Shown piece by piece: positions 44,780 through 54,461 of a stretch of DNA of 64,000 nucleotides; the stretch's first letter is position 1; each line of letters begins with the position of its first letter. The stretch comes from Phialophora verrucosa. Lineage: Eukaryota > Ascomycota > Eurotiomycetes > Chaetothyriales > Herpotrichiellaceae. The notes beneath the pieces are model-generated. The model worked only from the letters and a program-made list of their open reading frames with translations, had not been told where the DNA came from and searched no databases. Position numbers and translations under genes: made by a program. Location of the stretch: assembly GCA_002099365.1 (NCBI GenBank), contig MSED01000006.1:2108001-2172000 (forward strand), written 5' to 3'.

Positions 44780-45277
44780 TCAAGGCCGGCTTACAGTATC
44801 TTGGGATTTGAGATCAGGATGCGTTGTTGGGGAATCTGTTACGATCATAGAGGCATCGGACGGGCGGCGATGGGATGTATTGTCACACACAAGCCATGGC
44901 AAGAGATAGAGGTGCCGGTTCGAGGTGCCTATCACAAGCCAATTACGGTCTGGGTCGTCTAGAGGCATTGAAAACTAGTGGAATGATTCCGTAGTGTCTT
45001 TGAGTGGATTAACGACAGTCGGCAATCGGCAATGCACAGTCCACTAGCCTCGCCCCAACCCGGTTGTTTCCCCGTAATCCCCCCGCATCCACCCCCCTGC
45101 TCGCTCGCCCCATTGCCGAACCCGCCTGTCTTGTCCATGGTGGTAACCTCCCGATGGGCCCCCTTTACACTTCTTGACTCCGGTGCACTAGATTCTGGAG
45201 AGGCCACTACTAGTAGTAAGTGTTCATTTCAGTTCAATCCTCTTCAATCCCTCCTCAAAAGACGACACGCGGATAAG
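44780..45277. promoter_or_regulatory. Promoter of the iron-type dehydrogenase
   Basis: 498 bp. The dehydrogenase frame is open for most of the right half but has no convincing protein content upstream of 45278. Contains the element at 45020. Confidence 0.5.
45020..45034 (+). promoter_or_regulatory. Cluster element, extended form (dehydrogenase promoter)
   Basis: CGGCAATCGGCAATG: CGG-CAAT-CGG-CAAT on the plus strand, with the core CGGCAATCGGC ending 248 bp before the proposed ATG. Matches the permease-promoter copy over 14 bases. Confidence 0.6.
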
Positions 45278-46567
45278 ATGATCATGCCACAAGAGACATA
45301 CCGTCTGGTCTATCCCGACGTGGCCAACCCTTCGCCGACATATATCTCCTATGGGCTGAAATATACCGATGCCTGCGCGCGGCACATCGAGGGAACCTTC
45401 GACGCGAAACGCGTGTACATCATCGCCTCGACGACGCTCTCGCAGAAGACGTCGTTCGTGTCGGACCTCGAAAAGGCCCTGGGCCCACGTCACGTCAAGA
45501 CATGGCGCGGCATCCGGCCGCACTCGCCCTGGGACGACCTGGTGCCGATCATCAACGACATGCGTGCGCTTAATCCGGACCTGCTGGTCACGCTGGGCGG
45601 CGGCTCGCTCGCCGACGGGGCCAAAGTGATTGTGTATGCGCTGGCGAACGGGGTCAGCGAGGTTGCCGACCTCGAAAAGATCCTGGCCTCGTCCGACGAG
45701 GACAAAGGCGCGGGCGGGGCGGCCGCGCACGTCCGCAATCGCACCGGCCAGGGCCACGACCCGACCGTGCCCATGGTGTTCATCCCCACGACCCTCTCGG
45801 CCGGCGAGTACTCGTCGCTCGCCGGCTCCGCGAACCCGACGACGCACCACAAGCCCGTGATGAAGCACGACCAGACGTACGCGCGCCTGGTCATCCTGGA
45901 TCCCGAATTGACCACCACGACGCCCGAATGGGTCTGGCTCTCCACCGGCGTGCGCGCCATCGACCACTGCGTCGAGGCCCTTTGCACAAAGGACTTGCCC
46001 GCGATTATCCGCAACGCCGCAGACACATCCCTGCCGACGCTCGTGGCGACCTTGCTCCGGACGAAAAGGGACCCGGCCCTGCTCCAGCCCCGGCTCGACG
46101 CCATGGTCGCTGCGAGCCGAATCACCGTCAAGTTAATGTACGTCCCGCGCATCTTCAGCGGTTGCAGCCACGGGATCGGGCATCAATTGGGCCCATTGGG
46201 CGTCGGGCACGGACACACCAGTTGCGTCTTGTTGCCGGCCGTGTTGAAGTTCAATCTCGCCGAGCCCGGGCAGCGAGAGAAGCAGGAGCACGTAAAGAGC
46301 CTGATCTGGCGCGATGGAGGCGACGAGGTCAGGCGCGTCTTGACCGATGCCGGGCTGGAAGGGCCCACTGCCGACGCGTCGAGTTCGTTGCGGGCTATCT
46401 TCGACGCCCTGGGCATGCCGAGCACGTTGAGGGACGTGGGCGTTGGGCCCGAGCATTTCGACGCCCTCGCCGTCAACAGTCTCGATGACTTCTGCACCAG
46501 GGCCAACCCGGTCGAGATCGTGGATAAGTCGCAGATCTTGGAGATCTTGAACACGGTTGCTGGATGA
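45278..46567 (+). CDS. Iron-type alcohol dehydrogenase, maleylacetate-reductase-like
   Basis: 429 aa from ATG 45278 (MIMPQETYRLVYPD); the frame runs on upstream but that part looks like 5' UTR and contains the promoter element. Fe-ADH family features: nucleotide-binding GGGSLADGAK (about 107), the PTTLSAGEYSSLAG loop, and metal-binding IDHCVEAL (about 228) and SGCSHGIGHQLG...GHGHTSC (about 295-313). Maleylacetate reductases of this family reduce maleylacetate to 3-oxoadipate at the end of hydroxyquinol and hydroquinone degradation. Assigning that exact reaction is inference; another reductase activity on a keto acid or aldehyde remains possible. Base composition is distinctly GC-rich, which creates long antisense frames. 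Last gene of the accessory block. Confidence 0.82.
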   Translation: MIMPQETYRLVYPDVANPSPTYISYGLKYTDACARHIEGTFDAKRVYIIASTTLSQKTSFVSDLEKALGPRHVKTWRGIRPHSPWDDLVPIINDMRALNPDLLVTLGGGSLADGAKVIVYALANGVSEVADLEKILASSDEDKGAGGAAAHVRNRTGQGHDPTVPMVFIPTTLSAGEYSSLAGSANPTTHHKPVMKHDQTYARLVILDPELTTTTPEWVWLSTGVRAIDHCVEALCTKDLPAIIRNAADTSLPTLVATLLRTKRDPALLQPRLDAMVAASRITVKLMYVPRIFSGCSHGIGHQLGPLGVGHGHTSCVLLPAVLKFNLAEPGQREKQEHVKSLIWRDGGDEVRRVLTDAGLEGPTADASSSLRAIFDALGMPSTLRDVGVGPEHFDALAVNSLDDFCTRANPVEIVDKSQILEILNTVAG

Positions 46568-48499
46568 AGCCGGCAGATGGACATACAGACAAATCCAGAT
46601 GCCATATAAAAACCACCCCCATCTTCCTGCAGGTGGACAGGCTCGAGGTTTGATGCCTTCTTCTTCCCTGGAGTTAGGTGCTTGGCTAGTAGTTCGCATA
46701 AGTGAACAAGCGGGAGAAGGTGATAGCTGGGTGAATATGATCTCGAGCAGGATCTCATGAGAGAGAGAGAGAGACATGCTGGCTTCTGCCACCACAGCCG
46801 AGCCAGGGTCAATAGCTAGCTATTCCACTCCACACGGATTGCCGTTGTGCCAGGTGCCCACCAGACTCCAAAAGAATTGCCAATCAAGAAACGCAATACA
46901 TGTCCATTTTCCCATCTCTGTGACAATCTTCCAGTTGTGGTCCACCAACCATCCTCGCCTCTCACAAACTCGTGAGACGTTTCCACTTCTCCAGCACCAT
47001 GGCATTTTCAAGGAGCGAAAAGCACACTGTTCGGCCGTAAAGGGGACGTGCCCGGCAGAGTCCGCATGTTCGGACTATCCTCGTAGATCTGTTTCCCCCA
47101 GGCGGCACCCTCGTGCTTGACTTGTCGATCGACCCGACCCTGCTTTGCTGACTGCAGGGCCTTCGCTCATTGAGGCCCTGCGAGTGATTGCGCCATGCTC
47201 ATCATGGAGCGGTGCTCATCATATCCTCGGGGTCCAAGGACGAATCTTAGTCCACTGGCTTCCACCATCCTATCTGAGACCTTGACAAAACCACGTGCTG
47301 CATCCCAGAGCAGATACCCTTTCAGACCTCGGTTGATTGCGTTTTCTAGCTATCTGCAGGCTGGGGTCATTGTACGTCTACCGTCTTACCGCACAGGGAT
47401 GTCTTCAGACGACAGACCGACCGCATACCAGGAGGATGATGCAAGCGCAGAGGTAGATTGAAGCTGAAAGACGCCGCAAAAGCATCTGACGAACGCAAAC
47501 AGTCCGAGTACCGGCGTGACTGAGCCTGGTGCTCGGTAGCTCCGAGGTTTCCGGATCCTGGCAAGGAAACAGGTTGATCAAACAGAAGGTCTGGCATCAG
47601 GAGGCAAAGGCAGCCTGACGGCGCAATAAGAGGACACAAGTCTTTCAGGAAATCAAGGGAAGGATGACCGACCGAGTGCTTTTCTCAGCGTTATTGGATG
47701 ATTCGCCACATTGATAGGAAGAGGGCCACCATTTGCAATTGGCATTCCTCTAGTCTGCTTCTCAATTGCCCATCAAAGCCGCTGGCCTGCTGGATCGCTG
47801 AAACCCCAGCACACATACTATCTCGCCACCCAGCCACCAACCAAGACCTTATGCATCATCGTCGACGTTTGCTGGCCAACAACGGCGTCACTCATCTCCC
47901 CTTCAGCTATCAAGCTTGAGATCGAATGCAATGACCGAGCCAAATCCGCGGGTGAGCAGCCAGCTGGTCGAGGTCCGCCAGTCGTTCGGCGAGTCAGAGC
48001 ACTCTCCGCTCCCGGACACAGCGCTGGGAGATTGACTCAACATAATGACGAAGGAGAGGAGCCGTAGGCGGGAGTTTGGCGCTAAGGCTAACCACCCGGG
48101 TTTCGACGAGGTATCCAGCCTGAGCACGGCCGTAGGGGTTGCTGTACGGCATCGGAATCTCTAACGATCATAATCATTGTTCTGACCTCGAAAGATTTCT
48201 CGGAGGGTATGTTGGGTGTTCGTGATGAAACCAATATCAGGTCGAAGGCCACTCAAAGCGCGTGAGCCACTCAAGAATGTGTCACTCGCAGTCTCGTGGC
48301 GGTGTCTAATGGCTGGATATCGAACCAAGACGTATTGATTCCGCTTAGGCCGGGTCCCCGGTGGGGGATACGTCGCCCGCGCCTGCACACCAACCCTTGG
48401 ACTCCTGCTCCTGGTCGTGAAACTCATGATAACTTTTGTTCTTCGTGGTCATACACCTTACCAATGTGGATATCATGCCGAAAGACAAACAGGTCAACA
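46568..48499. other. Intergenic, no gene seen
   Basis: 1.9 kb between convergent genes, the largest unexplained gap outside the RIP-like island. It has short open frames but none with domain-like sequence or matching splice sites. A short GA repeat lies at about 46759-46773. No additional pathway enzyme (ring hydroxylase or dioxygenase) was found here. Confidence 0.5.
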
Positions 48500-49562
48500 T
48501 TATTTCCGTGCTTGCTCTCTCTCGACCTCATACATGAAGTCGAAGTAGGACTTGTCGAAAGCGTGCATTCTGACGTACCCGTCTTCACCTCCGCTTGCAT
48601 ACGCAATGCCTTGCGGATGGACTGCAATGGTGTTCAGCGGGCCAAAGTGACCTCTCACACGGCCAATCTCATCCTCGAAGATCTTGTGGTAGAAGCGAGC
48701 CTCAAATTTGCCTTGCCTGGCTGAAGTGGTGGTAACATCCATGGCCGCCTGACCACCTCCGAGAATGACGAAGTCTTTCTTCGGTGTGATGGCGGCGCTA
48801 TTCAGTGGTGTATCGGCAACGTAAGTCTTGAGAATGCTCAGATCTCGCGTGGACAAGATCTTAGCACTTTTGTCTTTTCCGGCGGTGATGAAGTATGTTC
48901 GATCGGGAGAGAATTGCAGGTCGTTGATGGCGGTGTCGAACTCGTGGACCTCCATGTTCATCAAAAGCTCGCCGGTCTTTGCGTCCCACTGCGTGACAGT
49001 CCCGTCTTCGTGGCCAGAGATGATATATTTGTCCAGGTAACTCCATCCTGCCACTGTGGCTTTGCTTTCTTCGCAGGTGATTTTTAAGCTGTGCTCATCC
49101 GTCTGGTCCGTCAAATCAGTGCCATAACGAACGTCGTAGACCACGATCGTTCCAAGATATCCCATTCTTTTCTCCGTGACTGCGAGCAGTTGCTTGCCAT
49201 CTTCACTGAATTGAACTCTCTTGACAGCGGTAGGGAATTCCCACGTCTTCACACATTCTCCTGTCCGAATGTCCCACAACTTTATTGTGTTGTCTGCTGC
49301 TCCGGAGGCGAGAAGCTCCGTATTGGGGGACACGTCCACAGTCCAGATCGCGCCTTGGTGGCCAGTGTATGTTCCTAAGCGCTCGCCGTTGCTGGTGTAC
49401 CAAGCGCAGATGACCTTGTCTTTTGCGACCGAGAAGAGAAGATCTCCGTCCTTGTTGTATTTGATTTGGTTGAGCGATCGCTCCTGAAGAAGTTTGTCAG
49501 TCAGGTTTTGCCCGATGTGCTCAATCTCGACTTACATGGCCTTGCAAGAGAATGGGCCTCAT
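48500..49562 (-). CDS. TIF34: Translation initiation factor eIF3 subunit i
   Basis: Exons 49536-49562 (27 bp, MRPILLQGH) and 48500-49483 give 336 aa. The tiny first exon is needed: splicing restores MRPILLQGHERSLNQIKYNK, the invariant start of eIF3i. WD40 blades follow (GTYTGHQGAIWTVDVSPN, ASGAADNTIKLWDIRTG, SGHEDGTVTQWDAKTGE, TAGKDKSAKI), and the C-terminus (YASGGEDGYVRMHAFDKSYF) closes the propeller. eIF3i binds eIF3b/g on the 40S ribosome. Highly conserved housekeeping gene marking the right flank of the accessory cluster. Confidence 0.96.
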
Positions 49563-49947
49563 TATGGAGATTGAGATTTGCTCGAGATATCCAGTCTGGC
49601 GTAGAGAGAGTCTCCTGGGATTCAGAGGGTCAAGTAATACCGAGTTACTGGTGGTTGCCTTGGATCGAGGAGTCACTGGCGAAAGATGTGGGCAAATTCA
49701 AGCCAAGACTGCGCTGCGCTAGGGAGAATCAATTGAACCTTGCTCGACCGTATCAGTCATGAGTCACGCAATTTGATATGTGAATGCTCCATGAGTCAGT
49801 TGGAAAAAAAAATTCCGTGACGACCACCTCGAAACCATCGTCACAACCTTTACCCGGCCTCCTCGCCGATGGATGTGGTACAGATACTAGGAATGCTCTA
49901 TCCTTGGTCATCTGGGACGATATTTCTACGGAGCTGCAAGCTCTGAT
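49563..49947. promoter_or_regulatory. Divergent promoter, eIF3i / C1-THF synthase
   Basis: 385 bp. Contains an A-run at 49803-49811. Nothing else recognised. Confidence 0.4.
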
Positions 49948-52900
49948 ATGGCCAGCAGATTATCTAGTGCGACGCAGCTCAACGATATATTGACAAGTCG
50001 CGTCGGTCTCAAGCTTGCATCGTTCTCCAAAATTCGTCTCCGCGCTCCGACTTCACCCTCTCTACTTCACTCTCCCATAAGCCTGACCAGTCGTCGAGCT
50101 GTCTCTCCGGTCAGCTCGACCTGTAGGGCCCTATCTTCGTTCGGGAAGGCAGCTGCTGGTCAGAGGCCGCCTTATTGCCCAGCCATCGCCCCGCAAACTC
50201 CTCTCGGTTCAGCTGAAAAAGTCACACGAGCAGGACTGCTACCCTCCTCACTGTCGCCTTGGTCACGACCTTTCTCCCGTACGGCAGTCAATATGGTCGC
50301 TACCAAGATTGATGGCAAGGTGGTCGCCCAGAAGATAAGAGAGCGGCTAGCCGAGGAGATCAAGCAGAAACAGAAGAACAACCCCCGCTACCGGCCATGT
50401 TTGAAGATCATTCAAGTCGGGGACCGACCAGACTCGTCCACCTACGTGCGAATGAAGTTGAAGGCAGCCCAAGAAGCCGGTATTGACTGCGCTCTGGTCC
50501 ATTTGCCCGAGACCATATCGGAGCCCGAGCTGTTGCAGCAAATCATCGACTTCAACAATGACCCTGCTGTGCATGGCATCCTCGTTCAGTTGCCCATTCC
50601 TAAGCATCTCTCCGAACATGCAGTTACATCTGCCGTCTTGGATGAGAAGGATGTTGACGGTTTCGGAACCACAAACATTGGCGAGCTTGCGAAGCGAGGC
50701 GGGAAGCCATATTTTGTCCCTTGCACACCCAAAGGCGTTATGGTGTTGCTGCAGGAGAGCGGCGTCGAGCTCAAGGGCAAGAGTGCTGTCGTCCTCGGCC
50801 GTAGTGACATCGTGGGCAGCCCGGTCAGCTACCTTTTGAAGGACGCCGACGCCACCGTCACGGTCTGCCATTCAAAGACCCAGAATATCAAGGACGTGGT
50901 CAAGCAAGCTGATGTCGTGGTTGCTGCCATTGGCCAGCCAGGTTTCGTCAAAGGGGACTGGCTGAAGCCGGGCGCGGTCGTCATCGATGTTGGCACAAAC
51001 TACATCCCTGATCCGTCCAAGAATTCGGGACAGCGCCTTGTTGGCGACGTCGAATTTGAGACGGCGGCGCAAGTAGCCTCCCAGATCACTCCTGTTCCAG
51101 GTGGTGTAGGCCCTATGACAGTGGCAATGCTCATGCAGAATGTTGTCGACTCGGCTTCAGCTTACTTCGAGAGGTTGAAGTCAAGGCACGTCACCCCGTT
51201 GCCGATCAAGCTTCAAACACCTGTGCCGTCCGATATTGCAATTTCCCGCTCACAGCATCCAAGGCAGATCACACAAATCGCTGCCGACATCGGTATTGCA
51301 CCTCATGAGCTAGAGCCATATGGAGCTTACAAAGCCAAAGTGGACCTGTCTGTGCTTTCAAGGCTTGAGCACCGAAAGAACGGTAAGTATATCTTGGTTA
51401 GCGGTATTACTCCTACACCTCTGGGCGAAGGCAAGTCGACTACCACGATGGGTCTCACGCAAGCACTGGGCGCACATTTGGGCAGAGTAACCTTTGCCAA
51501 TGTACGACAACCAAGTATGGGCCCGACCTTTGGCATCAAAGGTGGTGCAGCCGGTGGTGGCTACAGTCAAGTCATTCCTATGGACGAGTTCAACCTTCAT
51601 CTGACGGGTGACATCCACGCCATTACTGCTGCGAACAATTTGTTGGCGGCTGCTATCGATACGCGCATGTTTCACGAATCCACGCAAAAGGACGGTGCAC
51701 TCTTTAAGAGGTTGGTGCCTAGCAAGAAAGGCAAGCGAGAGTTCGCGCCAGTCATGCTCCGAAGACTCAAGAAATTGGGTATCGACAAGACCAACCCGAA
51801 CGACCTCACCGAAGACGAGATCAGTCGGTTTGCACGCCTCGACATCGACCCCGAGACAATCACATGGCGAAGAGTTCTTGACGTCAATGACAGACACCTG
51901 AGAGGTATCACAATCGGCCAAGCGCCCACCGAGAAAGGCCATACCAGAGAGACAGCCTTTGACATCTCCGTGGCGAGTGAGTGCATGGCAATCCTTGCCT
52001 TGAGTACCGACCTCAGGGATATGAGGGAGCGTCTTGGCCGCATGGTGATCGGCTCATCCAAAGCAGGAGAACCTATCACTTGCGACGATATTGGCGCCGG
52101 TGGTGCTCTCACCGCACTCATGAGGGATGCTATCAAGCCCAACCTGATGCAGACTTTGGAGGGTACCCCTGTCTTCGTCCACGCCGGGCCCTTCGCAAAC
52201 ATCAGTATTGGCAATAGCTCTGTCTTAGCCGACAAGGTGGCCCTAAAACTGGCGGGGACCGAACCCGATGAAGACCACGAAGCAAAAGCCGGGTTTGTCG
52301 TTACCGAAGCCGGCTTCGATTTCACCATGGGCGGTGAAAGATTCTTCAACATCAAATGCCGAGCCTCCGGTCTTGTACCCGATGTTGTCGTTGTCGTTGC
52401 TACGATCCGGGCACTCAAGGTCCATGGCGGAGGTCCCGAGATATCGGCTGGAGCTTCACTGCCAGAGGCATATCGCACCGAGAATATCGAAATGCTACGC
52501 GCCGGTTGCGTCAACCTAAAGAAGCATATTGCCAACGCCAAGTCATACGGCATTCCTGTTGTCGTGGCTATCAACAAGTTCGAAACCGACACCGAAGCCG
52601 AACTCAAAGTGATAGAAGAGGAAGCTCTTGCTGCGGGTGCCGAAGCGGCTGTGCCGGCAAACCACTGGGCTGAAGGAGGTGCCGGGGCCGTGGACCTGGC
52701 CAAGGCTGTAATTGAAGCCTCATCTAAGCCGAAGGACTTCAAACTCCTCTACGGTCTCGAGGGCAGCGTGCACGAGCGCATCGAGAAGATCGGCAAAGAG
52801 ATGTATGGCGCGGACAAGGTCGAGTTCAGCGAATTGGCGCAGCAGAAGGTGGACATGTACACTAAACAGGGCTTTGGCAACCTGCCTATTTGCATTGCAA

Positions 52901-53112
52901 AGACGCAGTACTCTCTGAGCCATGATCCGGCGTTGAAAGGCGCACCCACTGGCTTCACAGTGCCGATTCGGGACGTCAGGTTAGCTGTCGGGGCGGGCTA
53001 TCTGTACGCTTTGGCTGCGGACATTCAGACAATCCCCGGTCTGCCCACAGCGCCGGGATATCTGAATGTGGATGTGGACCCCGAGACCGGGGAGATAGAC
53101 GGGCTATTCTAA
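49948..53112 (+). CDS. MIS1/ADE3: C1-tetrahydrofolate synthase, trifunctional
   Basis: 1054 aa, no intron. Residues 1 to about 115 are Arg/Ser/Leu-rich and almost free of acidic residues, a long mitochondrial presequence. The conserved enzyme begins at VATKIDGKVVAQKIRERLAE (about 117), next to an internal ATG at 50293. The dehydrogenase/cyclohydrolase domain spans about 117-415 (YVRMKLKAAQEAGI with catalytic Lys, VVLGRSDIVGSP, TPVPGGVGPMTVAML). The 10-formyl-THF synthetase spans about 430-1054 with the ATP-binding PTPLGEGKSTT (about 487) and the GGAAGGGYSQVIP and VVVVATIRALKVHGG motifs. It interconverts formate, formyl-, methenyl- and methylene-tetrahydrofolate. Two starts may give mitochondrial and cytosolic forms (see findings). 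Confidence 0.95.
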   Translation: MASRLSSATQLNDILTSRVGLKLASFSKIRLRAPTSPSLLHSPISLTSRRAVSPVSSTCRALSSFGKAAAGQRPPYCPAIAPQTPLGSAEKVTRAGLLPSSLSPWSRPFSRTAVNMVATKIDGKVVAQKIRERLAEEIKQKQKNNPRYRPCLKIIQVGDRPDSSTYVRMKLKAAQEAGIDCALVHLPETISEPELLQQIIDFNNDPAVHGILVQLPIPKHLSEHAVTSAVLDEKDVDGFGTTNIGELAKRGGKPYFVPCTPKGVMVLLQESGVELKGKSAVVLGRSDIVGSPVSYLLKDADATVTVCHSKTQNIKDVVKQADVVVAAIGQPGFVKGDWLKPGAVVIDVGTNYIPDPSKNSGQRLVGDVEFETAAQVASQITPVPGGVGPMTVAMLMQNVVDSASAYFERLKSRHVTPLPIKLQTPVPSDIAISRSQHPRQITQIAADIGIAPHELEPYGAYKAKVDLSVLSRLEHRKNGKYILVSGITPTPLGEGKSTTTMGLTQALGAHLGRVTFANVRQPSMGPTFGIKGGAAGGGYSQVIPMDEFNLHLTGDIHAITAANNLLAAAIDTRMFHESTQKDGALFKRLVPSKKGKREFAPVMLRRLKKLGIDKTNPNDLTEDEISRFARLDIDPETITWRRVLDVNDRHLRGITIGQAPTEKGHTRETAFDISVASECMAILALSTDLRDMRERLGRMVIGSSKAGEPITCDDIGAGGALTALMRDAIKPNLMQTLEGTPVFVHAGPFANISIGNSSVLADKVALKLAGTEPDEDHEAKAGFVVTEAGFDFTMGGERFFNIKCRASGLVPDVVVVVATIRALKVHGGGPEISAGASLPEAYRTENIEMLRAGCVNLKKHIANAKSYGIPVVVAINKFETDTEAELKVIEEEALAAGAEAAVPANHWAEGGAGAVDLAKAVIEASSKPKDFKLLYGLEGSVHERIEKIGKEMYGADKVEFSELAQQKVDMYTKQGFGNLPICIAKTQYSLSHDPALKGAPTGFTVPIRDVRLAVGAGYLYALAADIQTIPGLPTAPGYLNVDVDPETGEIDGLF

Positions 53113-54461
53113 GGGGTGCGGTGGCGGTGTCATAACGGGGTAACGGTTAATGCCATGGCATCTTACGACTTTTCAACAACAGACGACTTCAGAGATACCC
53201 TCAACGTTTCCAACAGGTAGATAAAAACGGGGCGACCGGTTCAACCATAGAGACCATCATTGGTCAAGGCAGACTGAAAGCGATACGAGGAGGTACGATA
53301 TATGTTCGTAAGTGGTGTTCGTTGGCAGTACCCTCAGGGGTTCAAACACGGGTTCAACACGGAAGTTTTCGGATTCTCCATAAACATAAGCAGTGCATAT
53401 GTACCTCGCTTTCCCCATGACCGACATGCTCGTATACGACGAGAACATCTTCCAGCCCTCCCATAGGTCAACCCAGCCCCGTTTGCTCGAGATCCTCCAG
53501 ATGATCCATTCGTGTCCGTGTCCATGTCCTCAGCCCCGTCAGCCATGCCGGAACTCAAGACGGCGTAAAAGTATTGCCGACGTCGCGCAGTCCGGGGTGC
53601 AGCAACTAGCGCGAGGGAGAAACTCGGGGTGGAAGGGAAGGGAAGGGGTGCTGAAGCTCGTGGGACATTACTTCTCTGCGAAGCGCACGCAAGCCATAAC
53701 ATTGGGACTCGGGTCCCGCGTCGCTGAGAAGACCCTCCATCCTCGGAGCGTTCTGCGCGACGAGGAGCGAGAGGAACCTGCCCGACCCGGCCCCATCCCT
53801 CCTCTGCTGTGAAGTGCGAGAATCTTCCGGGTCGTAGGGAGGATGGTTGGATGGATGGATGGTTGCCTTGATGTATGGCTGACGTGCGTGCCCCAATGCG
53901 CAGGATGCCCGGTGCTCGATGACGGCGATATTCCTCTACGGAGTACTCGACAAGGGGATGGGAAGATCACAGGGCCAAGCCTACTCGAAATGCACAACGT
54001 GTGGGGATGCAAAAGCCCTTGACGCTGAAGATGGCAGATGAAGGGACAGGAGATGCCACACACACACGCACGCACGCACGCATCGATTGACCGTCACTGA
54101 CAGCAGGTCGTGCCCCTCGCGCGCTTGTTTGCTCTACTCTGTATGGCTCTGCCCTGTTCACATCGGGCGTCATATGCCTCTTTCTATCACATTCACTCAC
54201 ATAGCTGGACGCGGGGGAGTCCCTGCTCCCCGCCGACAGAATAATTCCGCACTCCATAAATGGAGTGGCACAGTGGGAATCCTCGTCCAGCCAGCGTTGT
54301 CTTGATTACAAGGCTGCGCCCCTTTCCCGTAGACAAAGGTCGCACATTACACAATACCACGCAAACAGGTCGTACGAGCCTGTATAGTATAACTCGAGCA
54401 GACTGCACCATTCAGACGAAGTGGTTAATCTTTCGTTCCCCTAAATTTTGGTGTATACCTA
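53113..54461. other. Intergenic between convergent genes
   Basis: 1.35 kb. Two simple repeats: a GGAT-type run near 53840-53861 and a CACACA/CGCACG run near 54058-54082. Open frames here overlap on both strands and none looks coding. Confidence 0.5.

Noticed and set aside
45224..46152. Long antisense open frames opposite the iron-type dehydrogenase
   Set aside because: They mirror a GC-rich coding sequence; the plus strand carries a complete enzyme family and the antisense proteins have no domain features.
34814..46567. Reading the accessory block as a secondary-metabolite cluster
   Set aside because: No polyketide synthase, peptide synthetase, terpene cyclase or prenyltransferase is present; the enzyme set matches a degradation route better.
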